Shown piece by piece: positions 57,121 to 64,000 of a stretch of 64,000 nucleotides of DNA. The position numbers were made by a program, and so were the translations under genes. The notes under the pieces were generated by a model. That model saw only the letters and a program-made list of their open reading frames with translations. It was not told where the DNA came from and made no database searches. This DNA is from Pomphorhynchus laevis. Taxonomy: Eukaryota > Acanthocephala > Palaeacanthocephala > Echinorhynchida > Pomphorhynchidae. How positions within the stretch are numbered: the stretch's first letter is position 1; each line of letters begins with the position of its first letter. The stretch is from positions 1 to 64,000 of the forward strand of contig WNNJ02002717.1 in NCBI GenBank assembly GCA_012934845.2, read 5' to 3'.

Positions 57121-57500
57121 TTTGGCCCTGAAACGGGCTCAGCATTTGTCATTGAGTGGGAAAACTCAAGTGCGCCTATGAGGAACTTGGGCTATCTCGT
57201 GATTAGTCTTTTTTTAAGAGGACGTCCCCTAGAGCAAAGTCTAAGTTTTCTCAAGTTCCTTATCTCGCGATTACCGAGCATAGTTCGCCTGGATTGGACT
57301 CTTCGGGGGGAGGTGAAAGACCCAGGGAGGTTTAGTCGGAGAGTGGCGTATTGGATTGGCTGCCGGCTCAGATCTTGCTGGACCTGGGGCCGTAAGGATT
57401 TAGAAGAAGACTGCAGTTGATTGACTATCATTTTTTAAATTAACATTTTTCTTTTTTCTGTTTTGTCTGTTTTTCTGACCGATGTATTTATTATTTAACA
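57121..57500 (+). mobile_element. Non-LTR family 1, copy I (3' end only)
   Basis: Begins with the segment for ALKRAQHLSL, then LVISLFLRGRPLEQSLSFLK in 57178-57420, and ends in the family tail CAATTCCCTTATCATTG. Everything upstream is lost. Confidence 0.75.
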
Positions 57501-58439
57501 ATTCCCTTATCATTGTTTATTTTTAAACTACGTTTCGTTCAAACATGGTGACTCTTTTCGAGTTAATACACTAACAGCTATTGAGTTAAGTTATTGAAAA
57601 AAGCAAGCATTTACACTAACACACAAAAAGTAATGAATTATTAAAGTAAAAAAACCACAAAATTCAAATATATTTTCGTTTTTTTTCTGACTTTTTCGAC
57701 ACCAGCCAAGTATGGAGCCCCAATCGAGTTTCCTTTCTTTTTTTCTTTTTTCTTTCTTTTTGCAGGTTTCGATTGAGATGTCTTTGGTTAGATGTCGAGG
57801 ATAAGAATTTTAAACAAAAATTCAAAATGATAAAATGCTAAAATTCAATTCTAGAATAAAAATTCAAAATCATAATGAAAAACAAAATTTGGATAAAATT
57901 GATATTACCAATAAAATAAAAAATATTTTGTAACATTATATTAAAATTATTTGAACAATGACAAAAAAATGAAGATAAAATACATTTAATTTTAATTTTC
58001 TTAATTTCTCTAATTTCTCTGACAAAGCGCTTGTAGGCAAGCGCAATATAAAATTAATATATACATCCAATTTTAGAAAAATAATCAAACAAATTTCAAA
58101 CAAGATAAACGAAAAATTATTCAAAACATTTGATTTTTAAATTGTAAAATAAAATATATTTTTTATTTAATTTATTGTTAATTTCAATTTCATTCATAAA
58201 AAAATTATTTATTAAAATTAATAATCGTTTTAAAAATAGATATCGTTGTTCTGGAGGGCGATTGTTTGAGTAGAAGTACAACCTGCTAAATACAAACGCA
58301 TTGAGTACAATTACACATCTACCCAAACCGGCATTTAATCGTCTCGCTCACTAACACAAAATTTTTACAATCTTATATACGATAGATACGGAAGAAACAG
58401 AAAATATATTTTTCTTTTCTTGTCTCCTTTTTCCATTTT
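57501..58439. other. AT-rich sequence with pyrimidine tract
   Basis: Contains a CTTT-rich tract at 57735-57765. No gene seen. Confidence 0.5.
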
Positions 58440-58905
58440 CTACTCAATGCTGTCGACACCAATTCTTATGTTGTAATTTGATTTGTTTCCATGCATTTTT
58501 GTTAACCTGGGATTTATGGGCATCCATTCGAGTATTATACTTCTATTGGTATTCGCCTTCTTTTCAAGTATTTTGATATCGTCAAACTCAATTCGGTGAT
58601 TGTTGTTGAGGGAGTGAGTTTGTATTGCAGAAAACAAGTTCCCTTTATTTAGGGCACTATAATGCTCATTTATTCTTTGGAGTAGTGGTTGTTTAGTTCG
58701 ACCATCATAAGGGTGGACACACATTCTTTGAATTTAATTTGATACAATACACATAATATTTGTTGCCTTATAGGTTTCCACTTAAATAATGATATTACAC
58801 ACCTTTTAGGTAGACAGCAGATTGTTGGACGAAAATTTGTCTGTTGTCTTAGACCATCATCCAAGCGATTCAGGCTTATGATTTTGCCATACATGTGTAG
58901 CAAAC
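58440..58905 (-). pseudogene. GIY-YIG C-terminal fragment of a canonical PLE
   Basis: Minus-strand frame 58724-58440 has GRTKQPLLQRINEHYSAL and, later, HRIEFDDIKILEKKANT and ILEWMPI, following the Y-x-G-[RQ]-T-x-x-x-L-x-x-R-[IL]-x-E-H core and the H-x-I-[DE]-F-D segment of Penelope-type endonucleases. Upstream, 58903-58670 is a frameshifted continuation of the RT-EN link. There is no RT. Confidence 0.7.
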
Positions 58906-59055
58906 TCCATCAATGTTTTGCAAACTCTATTGATTCACTATGGAAAAATTCTTGGGGCTTAGCAGCGTATGCCGAACTCATAGTTTCAATGCCCCCTTTT
59001 TATTTTCCGAGTCTCATGCTATCAGCATCAAAAACTTTAGAACAAAACAAACGCA

Positions 59056-59255
59056 TTAATAATCAAATCAGCTAACTAAGTCTACGTATTTAATATAATT
59101 ATAAAATAAACAAAACAATAATAATGCTAAATCAAAATTTAATAATTAAATAATAGAATAAATCAGTGTTATAAGATTTTTTATAATTTTTATTAAGTTA
59201 AAATAAAAAATTGAAATTTAAAATAAACGTCATTTTTATGAATTGACTAATAAGT
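59056..59255. repeat. PLE terminal repeat, copy 3 (partial)
   Basis: AATCAAATCAGCTAACTAAG through TTTTTATGAATTGACTAATA, matching the first 200 bp of 18061-18420. It breaks off before the hairpin part. Confidence 0.8.
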
Positions 59256-59334
59256 CAATATGTGCCAAACCTGTTAACGTCCAAGATGTAAAAAGAAAAA
59301 ATCCATTATAATCCATTTTGTGTATGCATACACA

Positions 59335-59425
59335 AACATACAGTTGTATTAAACATACACTGTGTGTATGTTTGATACACACAGTGTATGTATCAAACAT
59401 ACACTGTGTGTATGTTTGATATCGA
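59335..59425. repeat. Palindromic tandem repeat
   Basis: Alternating ATACACTGTGTGTATGTTTG and its inverted form, three arms in a row, each able to pair with its neighbour. Partly TG/CA dinucleotide-like. Confidence 0.8.
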
Positions 59426-59496
59426 ACTGCAAAGATAATATACTAATATTAATATAATATTATATATAGCCGTAACTGAAGAGAAAACAGTCGAAA

Positions 59497-59630
59497 GCTT
59501 GCAGCTTAAGGAAGCTTGCAATAAATACTCGTGTCTATAATAACAAAAAAGGAGTGCATGCTTAAAAAGGACAAACATTTGAAGGCTTGAGGCTAAGGAA
59601 ATTTGTAATAAATACTCGTGTCTGTAATTT
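59497..59630. repeat. Short direct repeat pair
   Basis: TAAGGAAGCTTGCAATAAAT then ACTCGTGTCT near 59510 recurs in changed form near 59595 (TAAGGAAATTTGTAATAAAT). Unit about 85-90 bp. Confidence 0.6.
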
Positions 59631-59848
59631 CATGTTCACTAACATGAATACAAGTAGATGCATATCAATTACAATTGTATGGCATTTTCGTGTCAGTTTT
59701 ACATTTGATATAATTCTTACATCCTATAAGAATACAAAACTGAAAGCAATTGATTTAGTTAACTATTTTTATTATTATTTATTGTAAATTATTATTTATT
59801 TAAAAAATAAAAAATTTTACTTGAAAAACTTTAAAGATAAAATAATAC

Positions 59849-60062
59849 AAATCAAATCAGCTACCTGAGTCGACGTATTTAATATAATTATAAAATAAAC
59901 AAAACAATAATAATGCCAAATCAAAATTGAATAATTTAATAATAAAATATATAATTGTTATAAGATTTTTTATAATTTATATCAAATTAAAATAAAAAAT
60001 TAAAATTTAAAATAAAAGTCATTTTTATGAATTGACTAATAAATAACAGACGTTGTATCAGA
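59849..60062. repeat. PLE terminal repeat, copy 4, running into a microsatellite
   Basis: Matches 18061-18265 through ACGTTGTATCAGAATAAGGA, then passes directly into AATAAGGATAAG repeats instead of the hairpin part. Confidence 0.82.
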
Positions 60063-60420
60063 ATAAGGATAAGGATAAGAATAATAATCAGAATCAGACA
60101 TGTATCAGAATAAGCATAAGAATAAGAATAAGAATAATAATAATCAGAATAAGACGTTGTATTAATAAGGATGAGAATAAGGATAAGAATAAGGATAAGA
60201 ATAAGGATAAGAATAAGGATAAGAATAAGGATAAGAATAAGGAAAAGAATAATAATAATTAGAATAAGACGTTGTATCAGAATAAGCATAAGAATCAGGA
60301 TACGAATAAGTCTATTTTTATTTTTATTTTTAGAGAAGAAATATTTTCTTAATAAGGATACGAATAAGGATAAGAATAATAATAATCAGAATAAGACGTT
60401 GTATCAGAATAATAGATTAT
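60056..60420. repeat. AATAAGGATAAG-type compound microsatellite
   Basis: Units of AATAAG/GATAAG/AATAATAATAATCAG. At about 60048, 60150, 60268 and 60390 the PLE-derived string GACGTTGTAT recurs, three times followed by CAGAATAA. The NKDKNKDK frames here are low-complexity shadows. Confidence 0.9.
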
Positions 60421-60519
60421 TTTAATAAAAACAACATGCGGCTAATAACATATTTAAATATAGAAAACAAACAAGCAAAAGCAATCGGTGTTTTGAAGTT
60501 CATTGTCCGAGAGTCTTCA

Positions 60520-61020
60520 CACTTTTAAAACGGACTGGGGGATCAGCATCCTCTAGCATACACCAACGCGCCGCCTTCCAGCTGAACCACTAAGGGTCTC
60601 TTACACACCTGAGAGTCCAGTCGAGGCGGACAATAGTAGGTAATCTCGAGATGAGGTGTTTGAGAAACCTTAGTCTTTGCTCATGCGGACGTCCTCTAGA
60701 AAAGAAGTCCAGAGATTCACGAAGACAGAACAGCTGCTTACACGGATAGTTAGGAACGCGCAGCGACATCCACACTAGTGTAATATCTGCAATCAATAGA
60801 TTACATTCAATAGATCTTATACCCAACGCCTCTAGTCTATCTGTGTAAGGAATGGAGCGAGTAGCCGGAACCAAGTGCGTGGCTCTTTTCAAAATGTTGT
60901 CGAATTCACTCAATTCTGATTTCAGTTGAGGGTGTGTCGCGTGAGATGCATAGAGCATATGTGATTTTAAGAGACACGAATATACAATGCGTGAAGCCTT
61001 TGGCTCAAGTCGTTCAACGT
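60520..61020 (-). pseudogene. Non-LTR RT C-terminal fragment (minus)
   Basis: Frame 60958-60590 has SELSEFDNILKRATHLVPAT, LEALGIRSIECNLLIADI and RGRPHEQRLRFLKHLISRLP, the thumb and C-terminal region of a non-LTR RT. The last part resembles the family-1 tail (RPxEQRLRFLK), but the first part resembles a CR1-like thumb. It may be a chimeric or separate subfamily. Confidence 0.6.
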
Positions 61021-61033
61021 TTCGATAAAGAAA

Positions 61034-61378
61034 TAAAATACGTAAACTCAGTTAGCTGATCTGATTAGTTAATATATTCGAATAAGATACTAGATAATCA
61101 AATTTGATAAGAAGAAATAGGTCATTAGCATCCATTTGACTCTCTGATATGTTAGGTCGATGAATGGAAGCCGAAACCTGATAATATAGCAATTCCTCCT
61201 AATGACCTATCATCCTTATTCTGATACATCGTTTATTATTTATTAGTCAATCCATTGAATTTGATTTCTATTTTAAATTTCAATTTTAAATTCTATCGTT
61301 ATATAAATTTAAATCGTATGAAATTTTAAAATAATTTTATTCCGCGACTACGTGGAATCAGTTAGCTGATCTGATTGT
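61034..61378 (+). repeat. PLE terminal repeat, copy 5 (inverted, flanked by a repeated end)
   Basis: Inverted relative to copies 1-4. It contains AAGCCGAAACCTGATAATAT (hairpin loop region), ATCCTTATTCTGATACATCG and, at both edges (about 61040 and 61352), CAGTTAGCTGATCTGATT. Two ends about 310 bp apart fit a tandem pseudo-LTR unit without its coding part. Confidence 0.8.
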
Positions 61379-63355
61379 AATATAATTATTATATTACAAG
61401 TATATTATGGTCAGAGGTTCAGAAAACAATTAAACGCGACTGGTATGAGTATTGAGTGACTGAATTATTCGAAAATGATTTTTATCGACAGCAACATGTA
61501 ATTTTTTAATTGAAAAATCTAAATACTGTTACTGTAAAGCAGTAACAATCTCTAACTGAACTTTATAATCGAAAGCAAAAACTACAGATTTTGAAAATAA
61601 TAATTTACGAAGCATTAAACTAGTTCTTTACCGTTCCTCAGTATCACATGTTTCCTGTTGGATGTGGTCAAAGGCCAATATTGGAAGGCGATCGAGTGAA
61701 GCTAGCATGGATTTTGCGTTGCTTCGCATTAGCGCGATCGAGATGCGCTGATATCATCGAGTGACTGTTATAGAGTATTCCATCCCACCAAAGTCGTTCC
61801 ATCCACTAAAGGCTACGACTAGATAGTCGTAGTCGAGGCTACGACTAGGCTAGTGGTAGCCTCCACTACGACGGCTGAAAACATGTACCCCGCATCTTTG
61901 ACTCTGTCCCTATATTTCTTATCTTTTACATTAACAGCGTACGACGTGGCAGCGGTGAATTGTACGTGTTGAAAATCAATTATAATTAATTTTCATCAAA
62001 TTATAAAAAATTAGAATTCTTAGCAACGGTATTTTTAGGACGCTATCCGGGTGTGGAAGGCACAAACATCAAAGACGAAGGGCATAGTCTGCAAAAATTG
62101 TAGTGACGAATTTATAAATTATAGTAGCATTTTTTATCCAATTATTGATCATTTATATATGTAACTGGCTACTGAACTTATTGAAGACAAAGCACTTTAA
62201 TTACAATCGTGGAACTTTTAAATTAATAAAAATTATATAAAATATTAATTATTTAATAGCGTATACTTAATTGATACTGAAACATTGAAGATGCGCATTC
62301 GTTTGGATGCTAAGCCGGCGTTATCATAAAGACCATTTTGATCACGATAATTCTATTTTCTTCTGTTATTGTGCTAATTTATATATTTTAAATGACATTT
62401 ATAATATTAATTTAAGATATTAATACAGTTGTTTTACATTAAAAGTTTTAAATTTAAAAATTCATGGCAACATTATTTGCTGTACATATATAAATTGAAC
62501 ATAATTAGAGCCGATTCTTCGATTTTTATATTTTTGGAGCATAAAAATTAGAATTGAAATAGTTGTGGATAAATTTAGTTAGGTTTTAACGAATTTATTC
62601 ATAATTATAATTTCTCTAAGATTAAATAATATTTTTTGAAATAATTTAAAAACAAGAGCATAACTGATATATCGAAAGCAAACACCAACAAATGATCATT
62701 ACTATTTTTTTGTAAAAATTGACTTTTCAATTAAACATATTACTCTTATTTTTAATTATTTAAAATCCGCTATCGTAAATTAATATTCTTATTTTAGTTT
62801 AAAAATGTTCTGATTAGAACTATTTTAAACACATTATTTGCCCCTTTTTCTATTAAAGTTTTCAAGACTGTGCCTTTTACACAAGTCCAATAATATAAAA
62901 TAAAGCAACTGTTGAATGAAATATTTTCAAAACAAATAACTTTACTTTTAATTAACAAAAATAGAATTAGAACATTTATTTTCTTTAATAATAGCGTCTT
63001 ATTTTTCACTTGATAAGTAAATGATTGCTTTTGACCACCTCGTTACAAACTCACACAATGTAAATCACAGTTTTTATTGTTTTGCTTAAAAGGATTACTG
63101 TGTTATTAGCAAAGAAAAGTAATGGAAAGCGTTACTTCTGTAGATGTTTCAGGTAACTTTGTAAACGCTTTGCAAACGATAAATTCTTCGCTTAAATCAA
63201 GATAAAACGCCCACATCAAGACCACCATTTTAGAATCAATCGTTCATTATATATATAGTAGGCAATGCCTCTTATATAAATCGAAGGCAGTGTACAAAAG
63301 TAGTGATATGATGCTTATTTGGAATTTTATCTATCTTAATCCTGAAACACCCTCA
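61379..63355. other. Intergenic region before 14-3-3, with a GC-richer block
   Basis: 61620-61970 is GC-richer, with repeated GGCTACGACTAG and inverted CTAGTCGTAGCC-like motifs (61810-61870). I find no coding frame. The rest is AT-rich, and 63060-63355 probably contains the 14-3-3 3' UTR. Confidence 0.45.
63073..63078 (-). promoter_or_regulatory. Candidate 14-3-3 polyadenylation signal
   Basis: AATAAA on the minus strand about 280 bp past the 14-3-3 stop. Support is positional only. Confidence 0.35.
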
Positions 63356-64000
63356 TTAGTTAAAATCTTCGTTCCCACCTCCATGGGTAGCTCCGCCGGC
63401 TTCAGCTTCTGGCCCTCCGCTACCAGCGTGTTCGGTTCCTGTATTTGCCGCGGCTTCTATTTCCTGGTTATCTGATGTCCATAACGTTAAATTATCTCTT
63501 AGCAATTGCATAATAAGAGTACTGTCCTTGTATGAATCTTCATTTAGAGTATCAAGATCAGCAATTGCTTCGTCAAATGCCCTTTTTGCTAAATGACAGG
63601 CCTGACTCGGGGCATTTATAATTTCATAGAAAAATACAGAGTAATTAAGAGCAAGACCAAGTCGAACAGGGTGTGTTGGTTCCAAATTTTTCTTTGCAAT
63701 GTCCAAAGCATCTTCATACGCCTTTCGTGATTCTTTAGTAATTTCATCCATATCATCCGTGGGGGCTACCTCTGCCAAGTATCTGTAATAGTCACCCTTC
63801 ATTTTCAGGTAGAAAACTTTCGACTCAGATTGTACAGCTTTAGGAAGAAGATACTTATCAATAAGATCGAGTACATCCTTACAAATTGCCCGTAGTTCTT
63901 CCTCAATTTTAATCTTATACTTCTTAGCCTGAACTGTTCGAACATCATCGTCAAATCCCTTTTGTGCAAATGTGGATATAACACGCCATGACGAACGACG
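63356..64000 (-). CDS. 14-3-3 protein, C-terminal 214 residues (5' end outside window)
   Basis: One uninterrupted frame runs from the window edge to TAA at 63358-63356; no intron falls in this part. It begins at RRSSWRVIS (helix 3, holding a phosphopeptide-binding Arg), then [38 protein letters not shown] (with the Arg-Tyr pair that binds phosphate), [15 protein letters not shown] and [12 protein letters not shown]. These are hallmark 14-3-3 segments. Known role: cytosolic dimers that bind phospho-Ser/Thr partners. The tail after the last helix is about 35 residues, rich in Gly, Ala and acidic residues, ending EDFN, longer than in zeta-type proteins. The isoform class (zeta or epsilon) is not assigned. 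The frame can be extended upstream of the ATG at 63802. Confidence 0.97.
   Translation of the reverse strand, partial: RRSSWRVISTFAQKGFDDDVRTVQAKKYKIKIEEELRAICKDVLDLIDKYLLPKAVQSESKVFYLKMKGDYYRYLAEVAPTDDMDEITKESRKAYEDALDIAKKNLEPTHPVRLGLALNYSVFFYEIINAPSQACHLAKRAFDEAIADLDTLNEDSYKDSTLIMQLLRDNLTLWTSDNQEIEAAANTGTEHAGSGGPEAEAGGATHGGGNEDFN

Noticed and set aside
59987-60425. Frames rich in NKDK, RIRI and LILI on both strands
   Set aside because: They are translations of the AATAAGGATAAG microsatellite, so they are low-complexity and not genes.

Overview
The window comes from a very AT-rich animal nuclear genome, almost certainly an invertebrate. Supporting signs are an F-box/LRR gene split by GT-AG introns, a 14-3-3 gene, two architecturally different Penelope-like element (PLE) lineages and at least two families of endonuclease-bearing non-LTR retrotransposons. 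The phylum cannot be fixed from this sequence. The mix of 38-58 bp introns and multi-kilobase introns fits many compact-intron invertebrates.

Region 1 (572-27616, minus strand) is one gene. I reconstructed 14 exons by hand on the minus strand; all splice sites are GT-AG and all reading phases agree. They give a 455-residue F-box plus leucine-rich-repeat protein of the FBXL2/FBXL20 family. About 95% of the gene body is intron. The introns hold a 1.9 kb 16-bp minisatellite (last intron), a hAT-like MITE candidate, a deleted Naiad-type PLE and a palindrome-bearing mobile-element tail (intron 8), a decayed CR1-like non-LTR element (intron 7), a nearly full-length but broken Naiad-type PLE (intron 5), and a fold-back element with a non-LTR 3' tail (intron 4).

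Region 2 (about 28.6-57.5 kb) is a retrotransposon nest. One non-LTR family (gag with RRM-like segment and zinc knuckles, APE-type endonuclease, reverse transcriptase) is present in at least eight broken copies on both strands. They include a head-to-head pair near 33.5 kb and an RT-less deletion derivative. A canonical C-terminal-endonuclease PLE lies at 41.7-43.3 kb. A 4761-bp tandem duplication (46136-50896 and 50897-55657) with apparently identical units has breakpoints inside two different RT copies.

Region 3 (57.5-63.3 kb) holds a PLE endonuclease fragment, three copies of the PLE terminal repeat, a microsatellite that appears seeded by that repeat, and a non-LTR 3' fragment. Region 4 (63356-64000, minus) is the 3' coding part of a 14-3-3 gene that runs off the window.

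The two host genes have no visible functional link. FBXL proteins are substrate receptors of SCF ubiquitin ligases; 14-3-3 proteins bind phosphorylated partners. Everything else looks like mobile or repetitive DNA. No RNA genes or CRISPR arrays were seen.
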